Assembly: GCA_945859605.1 (NCBI GenBank)
Contig: OX243827.1
Span: 20,133,146-20,197,145, forward strand
Source: Lumbricus rubellus
Lineage: Eukaryota > Annelida > Clitellata > Crassiclitellata > Lumbricidae
Direction: 5' to 3'
DNA: 64,000 bases
Part shown: positions 48,450 through 59,905 of the stretch, in pieces
How the letters are laid out: each line of letters begins with the position of its first letter
How positions within the stretch are numbered: position 1 is the stretch's first letter
The notes under the pieces: model-generated
What the model saw: the letters and a program-made list of their open reading frames with translations, nothing else
Database searches by the model: none
Told to the model about the DNA's origin: nothing
Position numbers and translations under genes: made by a program

Positions 48450-49430
48450 AATCCGACATGCCCCCCCCCCCCCATCAATGAATGAAAATTTCTCCGACCC
48501 AAGGTTTAAAATTTTCGCGCCTCTTCGAAAAGTTTTGTATCCGTTCCTGGCGTAAATAGTCCGATTATAACAGTGAATAATTTTCTATTCAGGAATTAGC
48601 GCTCAGCTGTGATTTTGCAATCGACGTCAACGTGTAGGCCTACTCGTCCGGATAGTTATGCAAAGGTGAACGTGGTGTTTTTTAAATCTTGATATGAAGC
48701 AATCATCTGCTTAATTCACTATCAAATGTTACCCTGATTTGTCTAATTTTGGCTACTAGGCTACGCTTCGTTCCGCTAAACATCGGTTTTTGCATCCGGT
48801 TACTATTGGCAACATTTTCATCACATGAAGAATTAGTTTGCCTGTTAAAAAAAGAATCGCTGCTCAGATTGATCGGTGGTAGGACTAGGACCCAGAAGAG
48901 TACAGTACTGTTGATGTGGTGTTAAAGACTTAGTTTCAACTGGAATAAGCTTACGTAAGAAATTGTGCCATCTGGTCAGAATGTCTTCGTTAGAGTTACC
49001 CTGATGTAAGAAATGGAGTTACCAAAGACACAATGAAAGTTCTACTTTGCACGCGATAATTCCTGCCAGTCAATATCCGATTGAAGTTGGCTAGTATAGC
49101 TATTGGCAATAGGCCTACTGATAAGTAATAATCAACGTTTGAACCTTAGCCTCTGGTGATTCCATTGGTTAAAATGCTGAGTTCATATGAGCAAGTCTGT
49201 GCTTATCTCTCAACATCGCCGAAAAATGCCTAGGGGTCATTGCATATTTAGGTCCATGTAACGATGAAAATGACTGTTTTTACCCACTCACCCTGTAACG
49301 CTTCGTAACGTTTCTCTTCACCCAACCAACCACCCTCCTAAGCGTTATGTAACCTAACGATTGTTTAAAAATCAGTTGAGATTTAGGGCTATTATTAGCT
49401 TACAGCGGCGCCCCCAGGATTTGTTTCCTG
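48450..49430. other. Right end of unit C and flank, no gene seen
   Basis: Matches the right end of unit B to about 49150. GCGGCGCCCCCAGGATTTG at 49404-49422 resembles a hAT end. No coding signal. Confidence 0.6.
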
Positions 49431-49432
49431 TA

Positions 49433-51006
49433 GGGGAGAGTATGCACCCTTGATCCTAATGCACCCTTGATCCTAATAAGTTTTCTCCGTACTTACTTAC
49501 TTAATATCGCCGAGCAGGGAACCAGACTATTGCATATACGCATTCAACATCCACAGCTGTGTTTCAGAAAGTAAACAAGGCGTTGTTTTATTTTTATAGC
49601 AAAAGTTTGATTTTGGATGTGAAAAGTAAATTTTTGACCATTTTGACGAACCTCATAGTTTCGATATTTGTGCTAGGTAAGTAACGTCTTTGGTGTCGTT
49701 TTGCGTATATTTCGTTTAAGTATCGTTTGAACAACTGTGCGTGGTTGCAGATGATGTCTAGAAAAAGTTATGATGCATGTTGTGAACATGGTAGGGTGTT
49801 GCACCCTTGATCCCTATGTGCGTATGCACCCTTGATCCTATGGGATCAAGGGTGCATTGATCATGGGATCATGGGTGCATAATAACAATGCATAGAAAAT
49901 TTATTTATTGTTTATTTCTGCTAAACTGTTAAAAGTTAAGCTGATGCTTTTTATACTTGGCCTATAGTAAAAATAGAATCAAATAGAATAAAATATTAGC
50001 ATAATTTGTACTTATTGTTGCAGCACCTGAAAATGGTTTAACACAAAAAGCGTTTACAAGACAGATAGGCCACCAAGAGGTCAGACGACGTCAGAAGAAG
50101 ACATGCATACAGCTGTGGCAGAAGTCCTCGAAGGCCAAACAGTCTATGGTGTTGCAAAGAGGACTGGAATCAATTTAATGACCTCGAAGAGATAATTATG
50201 TGCGGAAGACAAAAGTGAACCCTGCTTCCGAAGACTGAGAAGTGGACGTCACCTATCTTGACAAAAAGGCATCCAAGTTTGATCGGCATGAACTGGACAG
50301 ATTTGTTATCCATGAGAACTCGAGATTCTATCCGATTCCACTTGAAGATTTCATAATTAAGAAACTTCTTGATCCGATAATAATGGGGGGAACAAAGTGC
50401 ATTGGTCGACAGATCACATTTCCGTTCTGGTCACTGATTGTAACTTGGGTTAATGCTTGAATAATCATGCATGTCCAATGTTGATTTTCAACTTGTTTAA
50501 GCTTTTGATTTCATTGTCTTCAGTAAACCTAGGTTTTTATAGCCTACAAATAACTGTTAGGCTAGTGTTTGACTGCTAATTAGCTGTTTAAAGAATTGTT
50601 TGTCCATGCATGTTAAGTATTGCATGTCGGTAGTGTCATCTTGTTTACTAGAATAAAGTCTAATTTACTTTTCTTTTGTATTCAACACTAAAATATTATA
50701 TGCAAATGGCAAAGCATATTTGTTTACTTAAACCAGCACTGGAATCAAGAGAACACACATAGGATCAAGGGTGCATGCATATGGGATCAAGGGTGCATAC
50801 ATGTATGCACCCTTGATCCCATATGGGTACCCTTCGTTTTTGTCATATAACATTTAAATGTGATTGAATAACAAAACAATAAATACAACGTTACATTGGA
50901 AATAAAATTGTCTATTATATACATTCAAGCCAAATTCAAAAATGTTTAAAAAATCGGAGTAAATGAGAAAAATAGCAAAATAGGATCAAGGGTGCATACT
51001 CTCCCC
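49433..51006. mobile_element. Pogo-like element with GGGG...CCCC ends, TA target
   Basis: Inverted ends GGGGAGAGTATGCACCCTTG and the complement, flanked by TA at 49431-49432 and 51007-51008. The motif GCACCCTTGATCC or its complement recurs at least nine times, clustered near both ends and around 49.8 kb, as subterminal repeats. A decayed psq-type HTH lies inside (50040-50230). The element cannot be autonomous as it stands. Confidence 0.8.
50060..50230 (+). pseudogene. Decayed pogo-type transposase N-terminal HTH
   Basis: With frame shifts, reads RGQT(T)SEEDMHTAVAEVLE, then GQTVYGVAKRTGIN, which resembles the psq/CENP-B-like HTH at the start of pogo and Tigger transposases. Stops and shifts follow. 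A 72-codon frame at 50242-50460 may be a further piece, but no DDE motif is seen. Confidence 0.6.
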
Positions 51007-51103
51007 TACGCACACGTCGCACAGCTTGCACAAATATGAAGAGAACGGCGATCGAAGCACTGCGATTATGTAACCTTTTTGTCACCTTTGTACTAACGGT
51101 AGT

Positions 51104-51244
51104 CAGGGCTTAAAGTATGGCAGGACGGTCATGGACGGCGTCCTGGAACTTATTTTCAAATCTCTATGCCGTCCTGCCACTTATTTGGCCAGCATACCAG
51201 AAAATGTAAGGGGCGTCAAGGCACTTTTTACACTTTCAGCACTG
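51104..51244. mobile_element. 141-bp hAT-type MITE
   Basis: Ends CAGGGCTTAAAGT and CACTTTCAGCACTG (imperfect inverted repeats). Flanking 8-mers ACGGTAGT and ACGGTAGG match 7 of 8. Confidence 0.75.
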
Positions 51245-51409
51245 ACGGTAGGTTGATTTCAATCTCAACAGTTGCTGAAATGTTGTTTCGTAGTCTTGAC
51301 TTTGACACGCATAGGCTATAATATATCTGCTGTGTATTCTATTAAGATGAGCATTGAGCACTCTACGCTATGATAATACTATGGGTGATTACGTTACCAT
51401 TGATCACTG

Positions 51410-52021
51410 TGATGCGTTTTGAGAAAAGAGCCCATAAGTCTCAAATGGAGTTAAGTGTTGGTTCATATGCCTGAGTAATATCTCTTTAAAATACAGAAAA
51501 AATGAAGTTGATATCTCCATCCAAAGTATATTTTTTAATTTTTCGAGTACAGAACATGCGAAAATGACAATTTTGAGATATTTCAATTTAAACTTTCAGC
51601 AAACTCTGAAAGCATGCTATATCTATATTAGTTATAAGTTATGGAGTTGATGCTTTTATTGTGTTCTGCAAGTATAGAAGATAAAATCCTGAAAAATATA
51701 ATATTATATATATTAGGGTGTCTCTTAGCACAATGGGGAAAAAAATTTGGAAAAAAATTGGAAAAAATTTGGGGGATTATAAAAATCAGAAACAATGACA
51801 CGAGACTTATGGTCCCTTTTAAGCCTTACACCAAAGTCGACATTTGAAGAATAAAACTTGATATTTCTTTTAAAATAATTTCATGAATATTTAGCAGACA
51901 AATCAATGTATTCGAAACCGCTGAGAACTCATTTTGACCAAAATAGACCTACGCTTGCTTTAGAGCCAGTTTTCTCCGTAACTGTGGAGAGACTTATGGG
52001 CCCTTATCTCATAACGCATCA
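51410..52021. mobile_element. 612-bp MITE with TGATGCGTT ends
   Basis: Terminal inverted repeats of about 30 bp (TGATGCGTT, then GAGAAAAGAGCCCATAAGTC on the left; the complement on the right with a few changes). Flanked by 7-bp repeats ATCACTG at 51403-51409 and 52022-52028. AT-rich interior without supported coding. Confidence 0.75.
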
Positions 52022-52029
52022 ATCACTGT

Positions 52030-52920
52030 CTTATTACGAAGTACGCAGTGGTAGAGATTTCCCGCTCTTTGCTTTGGGGGACTCACTTTTTATGAAAGAG
52101 AAACATGTATCTTGAAAAGAAGTTTGTTCTATATCCTGAAAAGTTTTGATTTTTGCACATACGACATTTGTGAAGTTGGCCCTCGATACTTTCAACGTAG
52201 TTTCTAGACATCGGTTACCCCATTAGGCCTAACTCCGCCTCCTTTAACGCATAGAATCCAAACTTACGTACCATTTCAAACATAAGTATGTCTGTCCACC
52301 AATGGACCACCATATATCATTATTCCATAGCGAACTAACCCAAGTGAACTTCGGTTGATTGACGCAACATTTCACGGACATAGTCTATCATTGAATAGCG
52401 TTAGCCTATAATTCAATGCGAAGGCTTTTAGACCTGTTTAGAACTGTTAGAAATTTTCTGAAATAAGCTTAAAGCTTCTATTCAAACGTCAAGCCTAGAC
52501 AACAAGCCACACTGGAAATGTCACTTCCGTAGACCTGCTAAAAGAATTTTAAACGAATATATTGTCAGACAAATGTCACAAAGCCTAGTGTCTCAAAATA
52601 ACGCCATGCCGTTTTCATCAATCTATCGCCGATAAGCTATTTGTGCATTTGATTTGCTTTGCCCTTTCCGAGCAATTATTGCAGATAACATACGAAGTAG
52701 CGTGAAATTTATTGAACGGGAGTAATGAGAGTTCAATTATCAGTCAGAAGCTATATGCTGTCACAACTAAAGTGCATTTCAGAGTTAGCAAATGCAATTC
52801 AGTTTTAGAAACTTGACGGGTTCTTTAATCCTAAAAGCACAGCGATAGACGTCAAGGCGATTAAATGCTGAAATTTCGGCATCACAGGCAATGTATCCTT
52901 AGCAACATCCATTCATTCGT
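52030..52920. other. Upstream flank of the PAN-domain gene
   Basis: No repeat or exon is recognised. It lies directly upstream of a TATA box and may contain regulatory sequence. Confidence 0.5.
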
Positions 52921-52924
52921 TCTG

Positions 52925-52932
52925 TATATAAA
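52925..52932 (+). promoter_or_regulatory. TATA box of the PAN-domain gene
   Basis: TATATAAA, 63 bp upstream of an ATG that starts a short coding exon ending in a strong donor (AAG|GTATGC). This places transcription start near 52955-52960. Confidence 0.65.
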
Positions 52933-52994
52933 CCCGGAAGTCTAAGCATAGACACTGCATCTTCATCACACAAGACACAACGGCGACAAGTACG

Positions 52995-54734
52995 ATGACG
53001 AAGGTATGCGATATTCTGAATTTATAAGTGTCTGAGTAATGGCTAAACTATAGATGTGCCGTAATGTAATGAGCAATTGAAATCATGTAATTTAAACTAC
53101 AGTTGTATTTGCTAATTTATAATTTGATCTAATCTGCATCAAAGTAATTTGTCATTTATATTTTAATTACATTTGTTCGTGTAATTTTCAGTTTTAATTA
53201 CATTATGGAGTTAAGACAAGTCATTCGAATCTTCTGTCCCTGCAGGCTGTTTTCAAATCATTCCAAACGATTTTAGATATAATTTGCGTTATTTTCTTCC
53301 TGATTGGGTTACTAGATCTCAGTCAGTCTGTAATATTTCAGGATTTAATGACACACATAACTCCTATTCTGATCTAGAACTATATTCAAGATGGTTGATC
53401 CCAAACATGAATCATATAATTATCAGTAGCTTTCCCCAGAGTTAAAGAGTCTACATCAATTGTCCGAGCCTAATGAATGTCTTTAAACGTTAATGTTAAA
53501 ATTAATTTTTTTAAAAATTAAAATTAAATTTAGGGTAGACTGCCATCAATTCTCAAATAAATGTCCATCAGGCATTATTCTGTCCTGGATGTACACACAA
53601 AATCCTTGGGATATGCTGGAGTCTTCCGAAGCCTCTCCGAATGCCGTCCCGGTACTGTAGGTGCCCTCTTGGACTGAAGGGACTGATTTTACGGAGGAAT
53701 AATTATACATAATTTGTAGTCTACTCTCAGACTCTGTCAGATAACACAGAATGTCAGGACAATACTCCTGTATAACAAGTGATGTTTCGAACAACCACTT
53801 ACTCTGAGGCATGTACTCTGATGCTGTTATCTGCAACCTTCTTTTTGGTGTTGAAGTTGCCTTGCTTCCTGGTGCCTCGTTCCGTTGGCCGCTGTCCATA
53901 TGACGTGGATAGTCATCTGTGCCTTCAGAAACGTCCACAGTTGCTGGTCACCTGTTTATGATCTGGTCATCATGCCTTCTAATGATGGTCACAGTTTCCA
54001 ACTGCACTTTACCTGAAACTGCTCCAGTAAGCTCGACAATTTCACCTGGGATCCATATCTGCCCGGACTCCACTGCGTGCTAAAATTGCGAGCATAGGCC
54101 CTACACTTCGTCTCCAACTTGAAAAGATCTTGGACTAGAATGTTGATCATGGATGGATTTCTGTCTGGCCTGTTTCTGCAGAACTCGAGAAGAAACATGA
54201 ATCATAAATGTTATCGGTCCATAGATAGGCCTACTACACAGTCCTTACAAAACAAAACAATAAATGATGAAAATCTGCACAGATAGTTGGTTTTATTTTT
54301 GTTGATTTCTTTCGGGTCTGCTATTTAGTAGTTTTAATAAAAGTACTAAATTGATAAACTATTTATGCAGCGTTTTGTTTGTTAGCATCGGCAAAGCAAG
54401 CAGACAGTCTGTCAGGAAGTACTCTGGACAGCTGTAGCGGCAATCCTCATCTTTCTGCCAAAGGCTTCTTTGCCAGCAAATGGAGCTGAAACGATTGTCA
54501 TTACACAAAGAATCGTGCTATCCGCTCAAGGGAAAGGCCGCTGTCCCGAAGTCTCACTTTCCGGACCCATGAATGTTTTGACGGCAAGGTCTCGCCTGGA
54601 CTGTGCCAGAAAGTGCGCCTCAAGGGAAGGTTGTCTCCATCACGCTTTCCACAAAAACAACGGAAGCTGCTATATTTACTACACAACTCCAGTCAACCTA
54701 GCGCCCGCTGAAGATTGCAACTTCATGGTGGCAA
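52995..54734 (+). CDS. Secreted PAN/Apple-like protein (possibly continuing to FN2 exon)
   Basis: Exon 1 52995-53003 (M-T-K, phase 0). Exon 2 from 54386 (acceptor TTTGTTTGTTAG; an alternative at 54404 keeps the frame). It encodes a hydrophobic leader (EVLWTAVAAILIFLPKASLP), then a PAN/Apple-like module: GRCPEVSLSG, RLDCARKCASREGCLHHAF, GSCYIYY and AEDCNF. The Cys pattern CARKC...GCLHH...CYIYY fits PAN (carbohydrate or protein binding, extracellular). Two 3' ends are possible: read-through to TAG at 54808, or a donor CAA|GTATAG at 54734 in phase 1, which would join in frame to the 1-1 phase FN2-like exon at 63581. The intron 1 DNA contains unidentified antisense frames. Confidence 0.65.
53546..54198 (-). 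other. Two unidentified antisense open frames
   Basis: Minus-strand frames 54198-53989 (69 codons, with NILVQDLFKLETKCRAYARN) and 53938-53546 (130 codons) lie close together in intron 1 of the PAN gene, separated by about 50 bp with stops. Codon content looks protein-like and the first has ordered Cys and aromatic residues. They may be one decayed transposon or retrocopy frame. No family is recognised. Confidence 0.35.
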
Positions 54735-55155
54735 GTATAGCTTTTCAGCATTCATATGGTCATAAAAGGAAGTCGTCAACAATTTTAGTCAAGAAAGCAT
54801 CAAAGTAGGCCTATATATTAAAAAACCAATTTAAAACAATGTGATGGCCAGAGATTGCATGGACATGGTTGTTATAATCATAATTATAAAGACACCTGCT
54901 AGCCATACTTGACTTTCAATTACTGACTGAGAAATTCCGTGACTAGGCCTACATGTACATTTGCTTCGAGTGCCCGTAACCAGGGAGTAACACTTGACTT
55001 CTCACTCAAGTTTAAAGAGCATCCACTGTTATTTGACGATTCAAAAACGTAACGCAACGAAAGTTTTAAAAAACGATTAAATAATTTCTAAAACAATTAT
55101 TATCAAATGAACTTGATAGTGCTTTCTAACTTGTATTGAAAGTGTCCACCACCAG

Positions 55156-55291
55156 CAGGGCTGAAAGTGAGCCGGGTCTGTCCGGGTCTCAGACCCGGCA
55201 TTCATTCTTTGGCACTTGAATAAAACACTGATAAATAACACCCTCTGGCCTAAAGAGACCCGGCAGTATTTTCAAACCACTTTCGGCCCTG
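55156..55291. mobile_element. 136-bp hAT-type MITE, TSD ACCACCAG
   Basis: Ends CAGGGCTGAAAGTG and CCACTTTCGGCCCTG; perfect 8-bp repeats ACCACCAG at 55148-55155 and 55292-55299. A related antisense fragment lies at about 41728-41808. It is inserted next to the mariner transposase relic. Confidence 0.9.
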
Positions 55292-55299
55292 ACCACCAG

Positions 55300-55519
55300 T
55301 GCTCAAACTTGTAACGAGTCTCTTTGTAAAGTTCTTGATGTCCTTGTCGATGTGTTCCAGAGGCAAACCTCAGATCATCTCCAATGCAAGAATCAATTCT
55401 CTTATTGCTCTTGGTTTTGGCCGCAGATTGTGGTATTTCGCCAGCATAGCCTTCCACACTTGATAATCCATCAGGTTCCAATCCGGATATTTGGGGTAAT
55501 TGGATTTACTCAATGAAAC
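55300..55519 (-). pseudogene. Tc1/mariner transposase C-terminal remnant
   Basis: The minus strand encodes SNYPKYPDWNLMDYQVWKAM, then KYHNLRPKPRAIRELILALE, matching the mariner signature SPDLNPxDYxVW and the helix after it, then LEHID and NFTKRL after a stop. The hAT element 55520-56949 interrupts its upstream part, which resumes at about 56958. Not functional. Confidence 0.75.
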
Positions 55520-56949
55520 CAGTAATCTAAAACTCGAGTCCGGCAAAAGACTCGAGTCCACCTCGAGACCGATTTTCTGCGGACTCGGACTTGGACTCGG
55601 ACAGTCAGGACTCGGACTTGGACTCGCACTCGAAGCCCTGACCCGAAATTCGACTCGGTGACTCAGTTTCCGAGTCACGAATTCTCCGTGGAACAGACCA
55701 CAACCTGTATTGACACAACTAATTCAGACATTTCGTCTGCTTTGCTCGTCACTCAACTCAAACAAAGGAGCCCTTGTAACTACCGGCATTGAAGTAATGT
55801 GACGAATGGCTGAGCACCGCTGACCACAGGGCGAGCGAAGTTAATTACAGGTGTATTTCAAGAACCATGGTGTATTTGTGTAGGCTATGGTCGGTATGGG
55901 GTTACGGGAGGGGCGATAGGAAATATTTGAACTTAAGCTTATAGATACACATACACACGTAATCAGGCATCCATGGCATTGTATGCATGCCATGGATGTC
56001 TGATTACGTGTGTATGTGTACGAAATTGAACTTGATATTTTGACACCTTAATAAGCTGTGCATTGATATGCTGATCAGATAGGGTATAGATTTCTAATTT
56101 ATCTAGATGTTTATGGATAAGACAAATGAGAATAGAGGTTGAGTCACTTGAGTGTGTCTATTGGCTATTTGTGGGTGGTGGCTATTAGACCATTTCTGAT
56201 CTTGAACCGGGCGCAGAGGTTTATTTGAATCTCCATTAATAGATCAGTTAGGCCTACAATACAATTACTGGTCGATTTCAATGTGCAGGCAGTGTCGTAG
56301 CACTTAGTTGGTCCGTGCTGGGGTATTGGAGGGCAGATGATATTGACACAGTGGATGGATCCCATTTTCCCATACCACATACTCCGAACATTTAGGCTAC
56401 CGGCATAGGTGCAATCACGTCCTAAAAATTGGGGGGGGGACCATAATGAATCGCGTCCTAAAAGTTGGGGGCCATAATAATAAAGTTACGAGACCACTCA
56501 AAAGTTGGGGGACGCGTCCCGTGGGTCCCATAGGGTGGTTGCGCCTATGGCTACCGGTACTTTAAAAGATGGGTGGCAGTTTTGATCGCAAATCTCAACA
56601 TAAGAGACCATCAAGTGCCCCTGTTGAACTTGTTTGACAGTAAAAGAATTTGTAGCCTATCTATTCCATTTCGCCAGATTATCGAACAAAACTTTATAAA
56701 ATTCAGTAATTTTAATTAAAGTTCAATTTGGATAAATTATATCAATTACTTTCCATATACAGTATCGATATGCCATAATAGGCCTGTTGAGTGTTTCAGT
56801 GGATCTTGGTGTTACTGGACTCGGACTTGGACTCGATCCTTAGTGACTCGGACTCGAACCTCTTTGGACTCGGACTCGACTCGGTCTCGGCTTAGCTGGA
56901 CTCGGACTCGGCCACGGACTCGGCTCAGGTGGACTCAACTCCATCACTG
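55520..56949. mobile_element. 1.4-kb hAT element with GGACTCGGACTT arrays, TSD AATGAAAC
   Basis: Imperfect ends CAGTAATCTAAAACTCGAGTCC and the complement of CAGTGATGGAGTTGAGTCC; perfect 8-bp repeats AATGAAAC at 55512-55519 and 56950-56957. Near both ends are short tandem GGACTCGGACTCG or complementary motifs (55545-55660 and 56815-56940), probably transposase-binding arrays. A GTATGCATGCCATGGATG hairpin lies at about 55945-56020. Confidence 0.85.
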
Positions 56950-57164
56950 AATGAAACCCAAACAATTGACACTGAGCCGATATCCTTTCATCAACGGCAT
57001 GTTTCTTAACTCTCATTTTAACTCTTAATTTGTCTATGCACTCAGTGTTTATGAGAGTAAGCGGTGATCATTATATCTTTAGCTCCAGTGCTTCTTGCTC
57101 ATGAAGTGCTTCTGAATACACATTTTGTTTGTCATCAACATCTTGGACATTTTAATTTTTTGAA

Positions 57165-58560
57165 ATTTGAATTTCCAATTTGCTATTCCATTAATAGCAA
57201 AATTATTAATCTGACAGATCCCTGATTTTGATTGTCATCTTGAAAAGTGACTTCACAGTGAAGTGCAGCTACACTAGTGTCCTGTTTCTTTTCTAAATAA
57301 TAATAACATTGATCATCTCGATATAAATATAAAATATAGAGGGGGCCAAAAAAAGACCCCCTAAGATTTTTGCCAATATCTCGACCAAAAGTAAGAATTT
57401 CGAAATGAAATTTTACAGTCTTGTAGACAATTCATATATACACCAGATGGCCAAAGTTCATTAAAATATTTCAAACACAACAAAAGTTATACCACTTTTA
57501 GTGAAGCCACCCACCGTTTTTTGCCGATTCAAAAACCCGACGCAACAAAAAGTAAAAAAAAATCAACTCAATTATTCTGGCCAATATCTTGGCCAGAAGT
57601 AAGAATATCAAAATGAAATTTTACACGCTTAAATAAAATTCATATTCACACATGATGGCCAGATTTCATAAAAATATTTCAAACAGAACAAAAGTTATAT
57701 CACTTTTAGTGAGGCCACCCCCATTTTTTGACGTTTCAAAGACGTAAAGCAGCAAAAAGTAGCAAAAACACGATTTTATTAAATCTCATGTCAAGTAATT
57801 GTTATCAAATAGCCTTGATATTGTTTATGTATCATTATTATTACTATTTTAAAAATAAACAGGGTACCAGCGTAGCTACACATCACTGAGAAGTCACTTA
57901 GCAAGATGACAATCAAATTGGTAAATAAGGAATCTGTCAGATTAATCAGAGGTCCATCAAGAACTTTGCAAAGAGACTCAAATGAAGTTTTGGCACTGGT
58001 TGTGGGCACATTGAACACAAGTTGTGAAGCCCTACCAAGTTCATTTGACAAGTTATTTTGAGATGAGACTTAATAAAATCGTGTTTTTGTTACTTTTTGT
58101 TGCGTTTCGTTTTTGAATTGTCAAAAAACGGGGGGGTGGCCTCACTAAAAGTGATATAACTTTTGTTCTGTTTGAAATATTTAGACGAAATCTGGCGATA
58201 ATGTGTAACTATGAATTACCTTTAAGACTGCAAAATTTCACTTCAAAAGTCTTACTTCTTGCCAAAATATTGGCAAAAAACCTAGTGAGGTCCCATTTTG
58301 TCCCACCCTGTATATAGCCTATCAAGGCTTTTTGATAACAATTATTGGAGATGAGACTTAATTAGTTGGCTTATTGTTACTTTTTGTTTCGTTAGGTTTT
58401 TGATTCGTCAAAAAAACACAGTGGGTGGTCTGACCAAATATGACATAACACTTATTCTGTTTGAAATATGTTGATGAAATATGTGCCGTCATGTGTAAAT
58501 ATGAATTTTCCTTAAGCCTGTAAAATTTCATTCCAAAATTCTTCTAATGGCCCGCCCTGT
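57165..58560. repeat. Large composite inverted-repeat structure
   Basis: Modules near 57165-57310 recur inverted at about 57830-57955. Modules near 57340-57560 and 57600-57790 (with AAAAGTTATACCACTTTTAG) recur inverted at about 58060-58300 and 58340-58560. Outer flanks end in CACCCTGTATATAG / CCGCCCTGTATATC. It looks like repeated insertions of a mariner-type palindromic MITE into relics of its own relative. No coding is supported. Confidence 0.7.
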
Positions 58561-58725
58561 ATATCGAAATAAACTCCGTAGTTTATAAATGTATGCACGT
58601 ATGATTAATATAATTATGTTCAATACCTATTAGCGTCTATGCAACAGGCATTTTCATTCACTTATTCCGGAAATTTAAATGGCGCCTCTTTAATAGTCCA
58701 CTCAAAGACGCCCCAGCCCAGCCGC

Positions 58726-59075
58726 CATGGGCGGAGACTTAGGGGCAGAGGGGAGACGGTCCCCCTCAATGATTGTTTTTTTGGGAAAGGCACATGTATT
58801 TTTCTCACCCCCCCCCCCCCCAATTGTTGAGTGTTACGACTAAAAAAGTCGTCAACTTTTTACTTTTTTGACGGGAACAAAATGGGTATTTTTCCTGGAA
58901 ATTGCGGTCGGACGACTTAAAAAAGGTCGTCAGAATTTTGGTCGCCAAAAGTGGAAAATTTCGTCAGCGACTCAGCCATTTGTCAGCCCAAAATCTCGCG
59001 TCCTTCCTTCGGCGCCACTCGTTGCCCCCCCTCTCCCTAAGTCTCTCCAAGTCTCCGCCCAAGTCTCCGCCCATG
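58726..59075. mobile_element. 350-bp MITE, CATGGGCGGAG family
   Basis: Ends CATGGGCGGAGACTTA and AAGTCTCCGCCCATG; interior matches 18128-18366 (TTGTTGAGTGTTACGACTAA, TCGCGTCCTTCCTTCGGCGC). No matching 8-bp flanks were found, so the target duplication has decayed or one end was rearranged. Confidence 0.75.
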
Positions 59076-59359
59076 CCGCGACTTAAGGTTGGCCTAAGCC
59101 CTAAGGGTCTTGATTAACTGATAGAAAGCGGACAATAATTATATTCCGCGACAGTTAGCTCAGCGCAAGCGGGAGCCCATTACAAGTGAAGGGCAAAAAA
59201 CGAGAAGACTCGACGATACCCGACTGAAGAGCGGGCCCGAAGAACCAGAAGCACTTCTTAGCCGAAGAGCGCAAAGCTCGACTGGAGGATAAGTCGGTGA
59301 CAGGGCGACATAGATGAGATAAATAAGACGGAGCACTGCCAATGAGACACCGCTAGACT

Positions 59360-59495
59360 AGTGCTACTATTCTATTGGAATAAGCTCCTTAAAACTTTTT
59401 TGTTTCACCGTGGTTGGACTGGGAGCGCTTCTGAGTGGATTTCTTGAAGAGGCGCTATATAAATTCTTGAAATGAATGAATGAATGAATGAATTG
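59360..59495 (+). mobile_element. L2/CR1-type LINE 3' end
   Basis: TTGGAATAAGCTCCTTAAAA, GACTGGGAGCGCTTCTGAGT, then GAAGAGGCGCTATATAAATT and (AATG)n. Only the 3' end is present. Confidence 0.75.
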
Positions 59496-59905
59496 GAGAT
59501 GCGGTGCGATTCAAGGAAGTCAACACTAAACATGATCACGCATAACAATAGCCAGAATCTGGGCCAATTTTGGAATATGACCAGATGGCCGAGCACTGCG
59601 AGCAGCAGAGCGAAGGACCCGCGGTCATCACGCCTACACTATGCCGGATGCGCGATATTGTTTATACTGTGTGAAAGAACAACCATTTCCTCATACAAAC
59701 ACTCGGTGATATTCGATCAGATTTGCAGGTGCTAATGTTTGCAACTGTATCCCCTCACCTATTGGTCAATTACATGGTTTTTATGAATATCTTCAAGAAA
59801 TACCTGCGTTTATATGTAATCAATCAAGTTGCATGAATATGCTTACTTGTTGTGTTAGTTATGTTGTGTCATGTATCCTGCATTAGGCCTAATACGTTTC
59901 TTCCC

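Larger units (their letters stand above)
35791..49150. repeat. Tandem paralogous unit C
   Basis: Third unit, enlarged by the nested hAT elements at 40386-44708. Its right end still matches unit B (CGTTCCGCTAAACATC at about 48769 and 35388; AATAATCAACGTTTGAA at about 49127). No fourth unit follows. Confidence 0.75.
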
